Below are positions 27,583-36,529 of a DNA stretch of 64,000 bases, in pieces. Where the stretch lies: contig NZ_SRXO01000008.1 in assembly GCF_008360935.1 (NCBI RefSeq), positions 186,001 to 250,000 on the forward strand, in the 5' to 3' direction. The notes beneath the pieces are model-generated. The model did not search any database. It was not told where the DNA came from and saw nothing but the letters and a program-made list of their open reading frames with translations. A program made the position numbers and the translations under genes. This DNA comes from Siccirubricoccus phaeus (lineage in GTDB: Bacteria > Pseudomonadota > Alphaproteobacteria > Acetobacterales > Acetobacteraceae). Position 1 is the stretch's first letter, and every line of letters starts with the position of its first letter.

Positions 27583-29225
27583 GCGACGAGACGCGGCTCA
27601 ACCCCGTCGACCAGGCGGTGATCAGCCAGGCGCTGCTCTCCGCGGCGCGGGAGATGGGCATCAAGCTCTACCGCTCCGCCTATTCCTCCGTCGTGCGCGA
27701 CGGCAAGGACGCCTCCACCGGCATCCTCGACGCCGAGGGCAATGCGGTGGCGCAGAGCGACGAGCTGATCCCGATGCTGGTCGGCTCCCTCTCCATCACG
27801 TTTCGCAGTTGCGCCGCCCTCTACCCGGTGGCGACGCTGAAGGAGGGCGATTTCTATATCTGCAACCACCCCTATCACGGGGCGCATCACCTGCAGGACA
27901 TATTGATCTTCGTCCCCATCTTCTACCGGGGCGAGATCATCGGCTTCAGCGCCGCCGTCGCGCATCATCTGGATATCGGCGGCGGCGCGCCGGGCCTCAA
28001 TTCCTCGGCGACGGATTTCTACCAGGAAGGGCTGGTCATCCCGCCCAGCAAGTACAACCTCGCCGCCGATTGGGAGAATGAGGGCCCGCTGCGCCGCTTC
28101 ATCGGCGCCAATATCCGGGTGCCGGAGCAGACCCTCGGCGATATCGATTCCCAGCTCGCCGCCTGCGCCGTCGGCGCCGCCCGCGTGACGGAGATGTGCG
28201 ACAAGTACTCCGCTGCCACGGTGCGCCGCGCCATGGCGGAGATGATCGCCTATACGGAACGCCGGGTCCGCGCCGCCATCGCCGCCATCCCGGACGGCAC
28301 CTATCACGGCGAGGATGCCGTCGATGATGACGGGCTGAGCGACGCGCCGCTGCCGATCCGGGTCGCCGTGACCGTCCAGGGCGACAGGATGGACGTGGAC
28401 TTCACCGGCACCTGTCCGCAGGTGAAGACGCATCTGAACGCACCCTTCGCCTCCACCGTCTCCGCGACGCTGGCCTGCGTCAAGGCAGTGCTGACCGGCG
28501 GCGACGTGCCCTTCAACGAAGGGGCCAGCCGCGCCGTCACCATCACCGCGCCCAAGGGCAGCCTGCTGAATCCCAACCCGCCGGCGCCGGTGCGGGCGCG
28601 CATGGAGGCCAGCTTCCGCGCCTATGACGTGATGCTGAAGGCGCTGGGCCAGGCCATGCCCCAGCACGCCGTGGCGCCGGGCTATGACTGCACCACCGGC
28701 TTCTGCCTCAGCCACCTGAAAGATGGCCGCTATCGCGTCTTCATCGAGTTGCGCGACGGCGGCTATGGCGCCTCTCCGCGCCAGGATGGCTGCGATGCGG
28801 TGGCCGGGCCACTCTCCAACTGCACCAATACGCCAGTGGAGCAGATCGACGCGGATTACGATTTCTTCCGCATCGAGACCTATGCACTGCGGCCGGACAG
28901 TGGCGGACGCGGGCAGTATCGCGGCGGGCTCGGCTCGGTGCGCGCCTATCGCATCCTGGACGATGGGGTGCGGCTGGCGATCTATGCCGACCGCTTCCGC
29001 ATCCCGGCCGCCGGCATGGCAGGCGGCGAGGCCGGGGCCTGCGGAAGCTGCCTCATCCAGCGCGGCAACGAGACCATCGCCGTGCGCTCCAAGGATGATG
29101 TGGCGCTGCGGAAGGGCGACCTCATCCTGCTCGCCTCCGGCGGTGGCGGCGGCTACGGCCCGCCGGAACGCCGGGATCCGGCAGATCTCGCGCGCGACCG
29201 GCAGCTCGGGCTGATGCGCGGCTAG
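27579..29225 (+). CDS. hyuB: Hydantoinase/oxoprolinase family subunit B
   Basis: 548-residue partner of HyuA. The N-terminal VDQAVISQALLSAAREMGI, the HPYHGAHHLQD motif, and the Gly-rich C-terminus (LASGGGGGYGPPERRDP) are standard for HyuB. Its ATG overlaps the hyuA stop. The TAG stop codon at 29223-29225 lies inside the first bases of a CTAGAGC palindromic element, so the element appears to have set the C-terminal end of this protein. Confidence 0.9.
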   Translation: MSDETRLNPVDQAVISQALLSAAREMGIKLYRSAYSSVVRDGKDASTGILDAEGNAVAQSDELIPMLVGSLSITFRSCAALYPVATLKEGDFYICNHPYHGAHHLQDILIFVPIFYRGEIIGFSAAVAHHLDIGGGAPGLNSSATDFYQEGLVIPPSKYNLAADWENEGPLRRFIGANIRVPEQTLGDIDSQLAACAVGAARVTEMCDKYSAATVRRAMAEMIAYTERRVRAAIAAIPDGTYHGEDAVDDDGLSDAPLPIRVAVTVQGDRMDVDFTGTCPQVKTHLNAPFASTVSATLACVKAVLTGGDVPFNEGASRAVTITAPKGSLLNPNPPAPVRARMEASFRAYDVMLKALGQAMPQHAVAPGYDCTTGFCLSHLKDGRYRVFIELRDGGYGASPRQDGCDAVAGPLSNCTNTPVEQIDADYDFFRIETYALRPDSGGRGQYRGGLGSVRAYRILDDGVRLAIYADRFRIPAAGMAGGEAGACGSCLIQRGNETIAVRSKDDVALRKGDLILLASGGGGGYGPPERRDPADLARDRQLGLMRG

Positions 29226-29328
29226 AGCGTGATCGGTTGAGGTCGAATCGACCGAAACCGTGAATCACGCGACCGAACAATGAGCTAGAGCGGGGTGGGT
29301 CAGCTCAGCTCAACCGATCCCGCTCCAG
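29223..29328. repeat. CTAGAGC palindromic element, family A, copy 1
   Basis: 106-bp element bounded by CTAGAGC at one end and GCTCCAG at the other, with an inner TGAGCTAGAGCGG. It is nearly identical to the reverse complement of 43240-43346, differing mainly in a few bases near the centre. Contains TCGGTTGAGG...CTCAACCGATC arms. Non-coding, MITE- or RIME-like. Confidence 0.85.
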
Positions 29329-29442
29329 TGTCATGCCCGCGAAACTCGCCGAACTCCGGCGGAATTCGCGGACAGGCAGGCCGCCGCTGAAGACGCAGGC
29401 CAGTGCCCGAGAACGAAGTCCGCAGGACTTTGGAGGAGGACG

Positions 29443-29549
29443 CTAGAGCAGATCGCCGGAGGGCGGCATCGCCCGGAGGCGTGAATCTGCTCTACAATCC
29501 ATAAGCTAGAGCGGCTTCGCGCTGCACAGTCAGCGTGAAACCGCTCTAG
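29443..29549. repeat. CTAGAGC palindromic element, family B, copy 1
   Basis: 107-bp element beginning CTAGAGCAGATC and ending CCGCTCTAG. Two internal sub-palindromes are separated by CTACAATCCATAAG. It matches the reverse complement of 44213-44319 over the same length with few changes. The 114 bp between this and the family A copy hold no gene. Confidence 0.85.
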
Positions 29550-29662
29550 CGGCGGCATCGGCAGGTGCGGCCGGCGGCCATGGCCGCCCGACCCTGGAGC
29601 TTTTCGGGGAACCGTCCCGCGCGGGCGCCGTTGCGCCCAGGCACAGCAACAAGGACGGATCG

Positions 29663-29905
29663 ATGCCAAGAACAATTCTAGCCGGGCTGGCGCTCGTCCT
29701 CAGCCTCGCCGCCTGCGACCAGGGCAGCAGCCGGCGCTCCAGCATCTCGGGCGGGGAGCCGATGCGGCCTTCCGCCGGCGCCCCGACCGGGCAGGCCTAT
29801 ACGCCCTCCACCGGCGCCGGCACGCCGACGCCGATCCAGCCCGGCGGCGCCGGCGGCGTCGGCAGCGGCAACCAGCCGGGGCTGAGCGGCACTTCCCAAC
29901 GTTGA
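29663..29905 (+). CDS. Small lipoprotein, Gly/Pro/Ser-rich
   Basis: 80-residue protein with a lipoprotein signal ending in lipobox LAAC (Cys18). The mature 62 residues are low-complexity and rich in Gly, Pro, Ser and Thr, probably a flexible tether. No family recognised. It is a single gene between the palindromic elements and the SDR gene. Confidence 0.65.
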   Translation: MPRTILAGLALVLSLAACDQGSSRRSSISGGEPMRPSAGAPTGQAYTPSTGAGTPTPIQPGGAGGVGSGNQPGLSGTSQR

Positions 29906-29967
29906 TGGCCTGACCGCCGCCGCAACCCGTGCCATCCTGCACCGCGTCGCAGGAGGGGAGAGGGGAT

Positions 29968-30717
29968 ATGGGGCGGATGCAGGACAGGCTGGTCGTCGTC
30001 ACGGGCGCGGCCAATGGCCTGGGCGAGGCGATCGCGCGCCGCCTGAAGGCGGAGGGCGCGCGCCTCGCCCTGTTCGACATCGACGCGGCGGGCCTCGCCA
30101 AGGTGGCGGAGGAGCTGGGCGCGCTGGCGCTGCCCGGCGACGTCACCGAGGAAGCCGTGGTGCAGCAGGGCTTCGCCCGCATCGCGGCGGAGCTCGGCGC
30201 CATCGATGTGCTGGTGAACAATGTCGGCGGCAGCCGCAATCAGAAGATCTGGGACATGTCGGTGGAGGCCTGGGACTTCACCCTGGGCCTCAATTTGCGC
30301 TCCACCTTCCTCTGTACCCGCGCCGTGCTGTCGGGGATGATGGAGCGGCGGCGCGGCGCCATCATCTGCATGTCCTCCGGCGCCAAGGAAGGCACGCCCT
30401 GGTCGGCCGAGCATAGCGGCGCCGCGGCCTATTCCACGGCGAAGGCCGGCATCCATGGCTTCATCCGCGACGTGGCGCTGGAAATGGCGCCTTACGGCAT
30501 CCGCATCAACGCAGTGGCGCCGGGGCCCATTGCCACGCCGCGCACCTCCCCGCTCTTCGCCGAGATGGAGAAGACGCTGCTCCACCCGCCTTCCCGCATG
30601 GTGCCGATGGCGCGGATCGGCGAGCCGGTGGATATCGCCAATGCCGTGCTCTACCTGGCCTCCGACGAGGCAGCCTATGTCACTGGCGTCACGCTCGACG
30701 TGGCGGGCGGACGCTGA
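29968..30717 (+). CDS. Short-chain dehydrogenase/reductase
   Basis: 249-residue NAD(P)-dependent SDR. Cofactor motif TGAANGLGEA is near residue 11, NNVGG follows, and the catalytic Ser (CMSSGAKEG), Tyr and Lys (YSTAK) are in place. INAVAPGPIATPRT and VTGVTLDVAGGR close the fold. ATG 29968 follows GGAGAGGGG. The stop overlaps the next deacetylase start (TGATG), so the two are co-translated. Confidence 0.9.
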   Translation: MGRMQDRLVVVTGAANGLGEAIARRLKAEGARLALFDIDAAGLAKVAEELGALALPGDVTEEAVVQQGFARIAAELGAIDVLVNNVGGSRNQKIWDMSVEAWDFTLGLNLRSTFLCTRAVLSGMMERRRGAIICMSSGAKEGTPWSAEHSGAAAYSTAKAGIHGFIRDVALEMAPYGIRINAVAPGPIATPRTSPLFAEMEKTLLHPPSRMVPMARIGEPVDIANAVLYLASDEAAYVTGVTLDVAGGR

Positions 30718-31583
30718 TGCCGGCCGAGCTGGAGGCGCTGCGCGTGGCGGCGGCGAGCACCGCTGCGCGGCACCAGGTGATCGAAAAGGTCGCCTGGCCG
30801 GAAGGGGCGCGCATCGCGGTGAACGTCACCGCGGATTTCGACGCCATGCTGCTGCGCCGGCTGCTGGGGGAGCCGCCGATGCAGCTTGCCAAGGGGGAAT
30901 TCGGCGGGCGCGTCGGCATCTGGCGGCTGCTGGAGCTGTTCGGCAGCCACGGCATCCAGGCCACCATCTTCACCCCCGGCCGGATCTGCGAGCTGTATCC
31001 CGAAGCGATGCGCGAAGCGGCCCAGGCCGGCCATGAGGTGGCGGACCATATGTGGGAACACCGCGTGCCGAAGGAGCCGGAAGTGGAGCGGGCGCATCTA
31101 CGCCGCGCCTGCGACGCGCTGGAACGGCTGACCGGCCGCCGCCCGATCGGCACGCGAAGCTGGCACACCTCGGCGCTGCTGCGGGAGGAGGGCTTCCTCT
31201 ACAATTCGCACGAGGTGCCCGATCACCGGCCGCACTACGTCTTCGAGCAGGACGGCACCGGCCCGCTGCTGAACCTGCCCTTCCACTACGCCATCGACGA
31301 CGCCATGTTCTTCAACTTCGCCTGGCTGAACAGCGAGAATGCCGCGCAGCGCATCACCGACCCGGACCGGGTGGAGGCGATGTGGTGGGACGCCTTCCTG
31401 CAGCAATATGAGGTGGGGGGCTACCTGAATATCTGCCTGCACCCCTTCGTCTCCGGCCGCGCCCTGCGCATTGCGATGCTGGACCGGCTGTTCGCGCGGA
31501 TGAAGCGGTTGCCGGGCGTGTGGTTCCCGAGCTGCGAAGCGGTGGCGCGGCATTGCCTCGCCGCCTGTCCGCCGCGCCAGTAG
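30717..31583 (+). CDS. CE4-type polysaccharide deacetylase family hydrolase 1
   Basis: 288-residue NodB-homology protein. The metal-binding histidines appear as DHMWEH (HxxxH), the N-terminal Asp in VTADFD, and the C-terminal block ICLHPFVSGRA carries the second His motif. No signal peptide, so it acts in the cytoplasm, which argues against cell-wall sugar substrates and for a small amide, as with PuuE. It is translationally coupled to the SDR. Confidence 0.85.
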   Translation: MPAELEALRVAAASTAARHQVIEKVAWPEGARIAVNVTADFDAMLLRRLLGEPPMQLAKGEFGGRVGIWRLLELFGSHGIQATIFTPGRICELYPEAMREAAQAGHEVADHMWEHRVPKEPEVERAHLRRACDALERLTGRRPIGTRSWHTSALLREEGFLYNSHEVPDHRPHYVFEQDGTGPLLNLPFHYAIDDAMFFNFAWLNSENAAQRITDPDRVEAMWWDAFLQQYEVGGYLNICLHPFVSGRALRIAMLDRLFARMKRLPGVWFPSCEAVARHCLAACPPRQ

Positions 31584-31595
31584 GGGAGGGGGAAG

Positions 31596-32534
31596 ATGCC
31601 CTGGAAGGATCGCTACACCATCTCCGATGAGCGGAGCCTGGCGGATGCGGAGGTGAGCTGGCCGGAGGGTGCGCAGCTCTGCATGACCTTGACGGTGGAT
31701 CTCTCGCCGCCCTGCGGGCCGGAAGGGATCAAGCCGGCCGATCTGACGACGCCGGATGCGCAATACGGGATGCATGGCGGGCTGGATGCGCTGCTCGGCG
31801 TGCTGGCGAAGCATGGCGTGCGCGCAACCTTCGCCGTGCCGGGCGCGATGGCGGCCATCCATGCGCCGCGGGTGAAGGCGCTGGCCGAAGCGGGGCATGA
31901 GATTGCCGCGCATGGCTGGCTGCATGAGGATGTCAGCGCGCTTTCGCCGGAGGAGGAGAAGGCGCGGCTGGACCGCACCACCGAGGCCATCACGGCGGCC
32001 TGCGGGGCGCGGCCGCTCGGCTGGTATTCCCTGGCACGGCCGGGCGACAAATTCGCCGGCGGCGCGATCAGCGGCGCGACCATGTCGCTGCTGCGGGAGG
32101 CCGGCTATGCCTATATGGGCAACGGCATGGCGGATGACGTGCCGCATTGGTGGGTGACGGATTTTGCCGCGCGCCGGGCGACGCTGGTGCTGCCCTACTA
32201 CTATCACTTCGACGACCAGTTCTTCCTGCTGTTCCCCGCCAAGGGCACCGGGCTGGAGCATGCGGATGATTATTTCCGCAATTGCCGCGCGGAATTCGCC
32301 GCGCAGTACAGGCGCGGCCGGCAGTTCAGCATGGTGGTGCATCCGCATGCGATCGGCTTTCCGCATCGTTTGCGCATGCTGGATGCCTTCCTGGCGGAGG
32401 TGCGGGCCTATCCGGGCCTTTGGCTGACGACGGCGGGCGCCTGTGCCGCGCATTGGCGCGCGAAGTATCCGGCCGGGACGGCGTTGCGGCTGGAGCCCAG
32501 CATCTGGCGGGACTACGAGGACAGTCTGAGCTGA
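31596..32534 (+). CDS. CE4-type polysaccharide deacetylase family hydrolase 2
   Basis: 312-residue paralogue of the preceding gene, 12 bp downstream. HxxxH is HGWLH near residue 105, the N-terminal Asp is in LTVDLSPP, and FSMVVHPHAIGFP carries the second His. No signal peptide. Two such deacetylases in tandem next to hydantoinase genes suggest sequential cyclic or acyl amide hydrolysis; the substrate is not known. Confidence 0.85.
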   Translation: MPWKDRYTISDERSLADAEVSWPEGAQLCMTLTVDLSPPCGPEGIKPADLTTPDAQYGMHGGLDALLGVLAKHGVRATFAVPGAMAAIHAPRVKALAEAGHEIAAHGWLHEDVSALSPEEEKARLDRTTEAITAACGARPLGWYSLARPGDKFAGGAISGATMSLLREAGYAYMGNGMADDVPHWWVTDFAARRATLVLPYYYHFDDQFFLLFPAKGTGLEHADDYFRNCRAEFAAQYRRGRQFSMVVHPHAIGFPHRLRMLDAFLAEVRAYPGLWLTTAGACAAHWRAKYPAGTALRLEPSIWRDYEDSLS

Positions 32535-32544
32535 CTCATGGTTT

Positions 32545-32602
32545 CCGAAGGCCTTCGGCCTTTGGCGTGGGGAGTTTGAGGGGAAGCAGGGCTCCCCCTC
32601 AA
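32545..32602. repeat. CCAAAGGCC palindrome, copy 3, with following hairpin
   Basis: CCGAAGGCC, loop TTC, GGCCTTTGG (32545-32565; one G-T wobble) is followed by arms TTGAGGGG and CCCCTCAA (32576-32601) that overlap the end of the epimerase gene. It separates the convergent deacetylase and epimerase genes, the same setting as the copies at 18027 and 23813. Confidence 0.65.
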
Positions 32603-33561
32603 GCGCTCCTCCAGGCGAGCAGGTCCTTTGCCGCCGTGTCCAGGTCGAACCGCGCCTGCCACCCCGTGGCGGATTTGATGCGTTGCAGCGCCATGCCGGG
32701 CCGCCTCGGCATGTGGGTGGTGACGTTGAAGGCCTCCCCCGGCGCCGCCATGCGCCAGCGGAATTCCGGCGAGGCCTTGGCCAGGGCGCGGCAGATATCG
32801 GCAGCGTCGGTGATGGTGCCGCGGCCGATGTTGAACACGCCCTGCGCCGGGGTGGCGAGCAGGCCGGCCAGGGCTTCGGCCACGTCGCGGCTGTACACAT
32901 GATCCACGGCGTTGACCGGCCCCAGCACGGCCTCGCCGTCGCACGCGAAGGCGTCCAGCGCCTGGAGGGCGGGGGAGAGGGTATCGCGCACCCCCGTCGC
33001 CCATTCCCAGGGCCCGAAGACGGAGCCGAGTCGCGCCACCGCGGCGGAGAGCCCTTCCAGCGCCGCCAGCCGCAGCACCGCCTGTTCCGCCGCCAGCTTG
33101 GTGATGCCGTAGAGCGCCAGGGGCCGCGGCCAGGTGGTCGCCTCGTCATAGGGGCCGCCATCGGCAGGCGGCTCGCCATAGACGGAGCCGGAGGAGATGT
33201 AGAGGAAGCGCCGCACCCCATGCCGCAGCGCCGCCCGCAGCACGGCGATGGCGCCGCCGACATTCACCTCGGCAATGCGCTCCGGCGCGCTGCGCTCCCG
33301 CTCGGTGCCGGCGGTGATGACCGCGGCGTGGATCACGGCGGTGACGGGCGCGGCGGCGAAGGCGGTGTCCAGCGCCGACTCCTCGCCGATATCGCCCTGC
33401 ACCATGGTCAGGCGGCCGGGCCGCTCGGCGAATTCCCGCGCCGCGCGGGGCGGCAGGGGCAGGGTGTCGAAGCCCACCACCGGCTCGCCGCCGCGCGACA
33501 GCAGCGTGTCCAGCAGGTTCAGCCCGACGAAACCGGCGGCGCCGGTGACGAGAATCGCCAT
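32599..33561 (-). CDS. NAD-dependent epimerase/dehydratase
   Basis: 320-residue extended SDR. Cofactor motif TGAAGFVG at residues 6-13, catalytic Ser/Thr in YISSGSVYGEP, and Tyr-Lys in LYGITKLAAEQ. GPVNAVDHVYSRDVAEAL is the substrate-domain signature of sugar-nucleotide epimerases. No sugar-nucleotide genes are nearby, so the substrate is unknown. It follows moaB on the minus strand with a 7-bp gap. Confidence 0.85.
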   Translation of the reverse strand: MAILVTGAAGFVGLNLLDTLLSRGGEPVVGFDTLPLPPRAAREFAERPGRLTMVQGDIGEESALDTAFAAAPVTAVIHAAVITAGTERERSAPERIAEVNVGGAIAVLRAALRHGVRRFLYISSGSVYGEPPADGGPYDEATTWPRPLALYGITKLAAEQAVLRLAALEGLSAAVARLGSVFGPWEWATGVRDTLSPALQALDAFACDGEAVLGPVNAVDHVYSRDVAEALAGLLATPAQGVFNIGRGTITDAADICRALAKASPEFRWRMAAPGEAFNVTTHMPRRPGMALQRIKSATGWQARFDLDTAAKDLLAWRSA

Positions 33562-33568
33562 CTCCCCG

Positions 33569-34108
33569 TCAGGCCGCCCGCAGATGTTCCTGCAGCCGCG
33601 GCATCAGCTCCACCAGGTTGCAGGGGCGGAAGCGGGCATCGAGCTGATGCACCAGGATATCGTCCCAGGCATCCTTGCAGGCGCCGGTGGAGCCGGGCAG
33701 GGCGAACAGGTAGGTGCCGCCGGCGACGCCGCCCAGGGCGCGGGACTGCATGGTGGAGGTGCCGATCTTCTGGTAGCTCAGCATGCGGAACAGCTCGCCG
33801 AAGCCTTCGATCTTCTTCTCCAGCACGCGCTCGAAGGCTTCCGGCGTCACGTCCCGGCCGGTGATGCCGGTGCCGCCGGTGGTGATGCCGCAATCGACCG
33901 TCGGATCGGCGATCCAGCGGCGCAGCACCGCCTCGATGGCGTCGGCCTCGTCCTTCACGATCTCGCGGGCGACGCAGCGATGGCCGGCGGCCTCGATCCG
34001 CTCCTGCAGGGTCTGGCCGGAGCGGTCCGTGGCCAGGTCGCGCGTATCGGAAACCGTGAGGACGGCGATATTGACCGGGACGAAGGCGCGGCTCTCGTCG
34101 ATGGGCAT
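33569..34108 (-). CDS. moaB: Molybdenum cofactor biosynthesis protein MoaB/Mog family
   Basis: 179-residue protein of the molybdopterin-adenylation family. AVLTVSDTRD, the TTGGTGITGRDVTPEAFE loop and FALPGSTGACKDAWD are the family's MPT-binding motifs. I start at ATG 34108 (MPIDESRAFVPVNIAVLT); the frame is open upstream but without conserved sequence. It would supply cofactor for enzymes such as the sulfite-oxidase-like protein at 18712. Confidence 0.9.
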   Translation of the reverse strand: MPIDESRAFVPVNIAVLTVSDTRDLATDRSGQTLQERIEAAGHRCVAREIVKDEADAIEAVLRRWIADPTVDCGITTGGTGITGRDVTPEAFERVLEKKIEGFGELFRMLSYQKIGTSTMQSRALGGVAGGTYLFALPGSTGACKDAWDDILVHQLDARFRPCNLVELMPRLQEHLRAA

Positions 34109-34172
34109 GGCGGGGCTCCCTGCGGCTCCTCCCGATAATGGGGAGCCACCGGCCCGGCGCGAAGCCCTGCTG

Positions 34173-34198
34173 GAGCAGGACGTATGTGCGTCCTGCTC
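34173..34198 (-). terminator. Perfect hairpin after the second transglycosylase gene
   Basis: GAGCAGGACG and CGTCCTGCTC form a 10-bp perfect stem with a 6-nt loop (TATGTG), between the transglycosylase stop (34261) and the moaB start (34108). It probably ends the upstream transcript; no T-run follows. Confidence 0.5.
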
Positions 34199-34260
34199 GA
34201 GCCCCATATCTGGCCGCGTAATTCACGCTTTCCGCAGAAGACGCCTCAGGCGATCACGCG

Positions 34261-36102
34261 CTACCGCCGCGCCCGCCCCTGCCGCAGCATGGCCACCACC
34301 TCCTCCGGCGGGCTGAATTTCGGGAAACTGCCGGCGGCGAGCTGGTCGAGGCTCGGCGCCGGGAGGCCGAGGCGGGAGGCGTAGATCCAGCTATAGGCCA
34401 GCACCCGCTGCACGAAGCCGCGGGTCTCCTCCAGCGGCAGGCTCTCGATGAACAGGAAGGGGTCGTCCCGATGGCCTGTCGCGGGCAGCCATTTGGCGAG
34501 GTTGCCCGGGCCGGCATTATAGGCCGCCAGCAGGCGGATGAGGTTGCCCTCCACCCCCTCCATCCGCACCAGGTGGTGGACGTAGCGCTGGCCGAGCTCC
34601 AGGGAGAAGGCCGGGTCATGCAGCCGCTGGATGCTGGCGCCCTGCAGGGAGGGGTCATTGGCGACGAAGCTCGCCGTCGCCGGCATCATCTGCATGATGC
34701 CGCGCGCCCCGGCGGGGGAGATGGCATCGGGGTCGAAGCGGCTTTCCTGCAGCGCCAGGGCGTAGAGCAGCGCCGGGTCCATGCGGAACCCGCCCTGCGG
34801 CAGCAGCTTCGGCAAAGGGAAGCGGGCGAAGTCGCGCGGCCGCCCATCCTGCCCCTGGCTGGCGGCGGCAAGCTGGGAGGTGAGGCGGGTGAGCCCCGCC
34901 TGGCCGGCGACCGCCAGCATGGCGCGGGCGAGGCCGGGATTGCCGCGGGCGCGGCTCCAGAGCAGGCGCAGCTCCGCCTCGGCCCGGTCCGCCTGGCCGA
35001 TCTGCAGCAGGGCGAGGGCGCGCCAGCCGCCGGCGGTTTCCGCTACCAGCGCGGCCTCGGCTTCGCCGGCCAACTCGCCTTCCCAGGCGAAGGCGGTGGC
35101 GAGGCCAAGGGAGCGGCGCGCCACCAGCCCGTAGAAGGTCCGCGGCTCCTGCGCCGCCTGCATCATCCAGGAGACGTAGAGCTGGGGCTGGCGGGCGCGG
35201 ACGGCGGCGCGGGCGGTCCAGAAGGCGGCGGCGGAGCGCAGCGCCGGGGCGGCCTGGTCGCTGCGCGCCGCCCGCTCGAAATAGGGCAGGGCAAGGTCCC
35301 AATGCCCCAGCCCCCAGGCGGCGAGGCCGGCGGCGAAGGCGGCGGGGCCGTTCTCCGGCGCGGCGCGCAGGGCCTCGCTGGCGATGCGCAGCGCCTCGGC
35401 GTCCTTGCCTGATCGGAACAAGCCGCTGGCAAGCTCGGCGCGAAGCTGGGCGGCATAGGCCGGCGTCATCCCGCGGGTGCGGGCAATTAGGGAGAGGGCG
35501 GCCTCCACATTGCCCTCCCGTGCCCGGTCGCGCACGGTGCGGTCCAGCGCCGGGTTGCGCGACAGGGTGGCGGCCTGGGGCTCGCGCTCCTCCGGCGTCG
35601 CGGCATCGGGGGAGAGGGCGTCGGGCTCCGGCGGCGGGGCGGGCAGGGCGGCACCGCGGGGCAGCAGCCTGGCGAGCAGCGCATGCATCGCCGGGGCGTC
35701 GGGCAGGTCGGCATAGCTGCCCAGCCAGGCCTGGACCTCGGCGGCCTGCGGTTCCATGCCCCGGCGCTGCCAGCGATCCGCCAGCACATGGCCGAGCAGG
35801 CGGCGATCCTCCAGCCGTTCCGTCTCGCGTTCGGCGGCGGCGAGGTCGCCGCGGGACTGGAAGGCGAAGATGCGCCGCAACCGCCCTGCTTCCAGCGGGG
35901 AGAGGAGCTGCGGCAGGCCGGCCACCGCCCCCTTAGGCGGGGGGTGCGGCAGGCTGAGCGCGATCTGGCCGAGGGGGCCGGGAGAAGAAGCCCTTTGCGC
36001 CAGGGCAGGGGAGATGACCACCGCCACAAGCGCCGCGCCCCCCAGGACCCTGCGAAGCAGGGGGCGAGGGGTGCTGCGGGCCATGGGGCAGGTCGCTCGC
36101 AT
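34261..36102 (-). CDS. Lytic transglycosylase with superhelical N-terminus
   Basis: 613-residue periplasmic peptidoglycan lyase. A signal peptide (RVLGGAALVAVVISPALAQ) precedes about 400 residues of helical repeats and a C-terminal SLT domain with ALALQESRFDPDAISPAGAR (catalytic Glu), GIMQMMPATASFVA and AAYNAGPGNLAKWLP. Similar in layout to 14346-16301 but distinct in sequence. An internal ATG (36084, MARSTPRP) is an alternative start that still leaves a complete signal peptide. Confidence 0.9.
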   Translation of the reverse strand: MRATCPMARSTPRPLLRRVLGGAALVAVVISPALAQRASSPGPLGQIALSLPHPPPKGAVAGLPQLLSPLEAGRLRRIFAFQSRGDLAAAERETERLEDRRLLGHVLADRWQRRGMEPQAAEVQAWLGSYADLPDAPAMHALLARLLPRGAALPAPPPEPDALSPDAATPEEREPQAATLSRNPALDRTVRDRAREGNVEAALSLIARTRGMTPAYAAQLRAELASGLFRSGKDAEALRIASEALRAAPENGPAAFAAGLAAWGLGHWDLALPYFERAARSDQAAPALRSAAAFWTARAAVRARQPQLYVSWMMQAAQEPRTFYGLVARRSLGLATAFAWEGELAGEAEAALVAETAGGWRALALLQIGQADRAEAELRLLWSRARGNPGLARAMLAVAGQAGLTRLTSQLAAASQGQDGRPRDFARFPLPKLLPQGGFRMDPALLYALALQESRFDPDAISPAGARGIMQMMPATASFVANDPSLQGASIQRLHDPAFSLELGQRYVHHLVRMEGVEGNLIRLLAAYNAGPGNLAKWLPATGHRDDPFLFIESLPLEETRGFVQRVLAYSWIYASRLGLPAPSLDQLAAGSFPKFSPPEEVVAMLRQGRARR

Positions 36103-36529
36103 GGCCCGTTCCCGTTACCGGCAGGGTCACGATCTGGCAACCGAAAAATGCGTGGCCGCAGAAACGCCGGGGCGCTCGGCAAATCCCCGTGTGGGCCGAC
36201 GGGGGCGGCGGTAAAAAAGCCGTGCGGAACGACCTTATTCGCTGGCGATGCTGCTGCGTGGCGGCGGCAGATCAGGCTTGGTGGTTGCTTTGGTAGCCGA
36301 TGGAGGAACGCGCCGGGGGGAAAGCAGGGGGAAAAGGCCAATAATTGCCTGCTTTTAGCATATCGTTACTTGTTAGTTATATAATTGACACCGACAGCTC
36401 GCGGCCTGCACGGGCCTCTGTCACGCTTGCTACGGGCGGGGAGAAGGCAATAGGCGCGGCGGCGCTTCCTGTCCCTCGCGATGCCGGAGCGGCTATCCGT
36501 TCCTGCTATCCGTTCCTCCGGCGCCACCC
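36103..36529. other. Non-coding spacer with an AT-rich patch
   Basis: 427 bp between the upstream end of the transglycosylase gene and the stop of the uracil-DNA glycosylase gene. No convincing gene. The segment around 36345-36395 is markedly AT-rich (tttagcatatcgtta, ttagttatataattgac) and is the likely site of the transglycosylase promoter on the minus strand. Confidence 0.5.
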
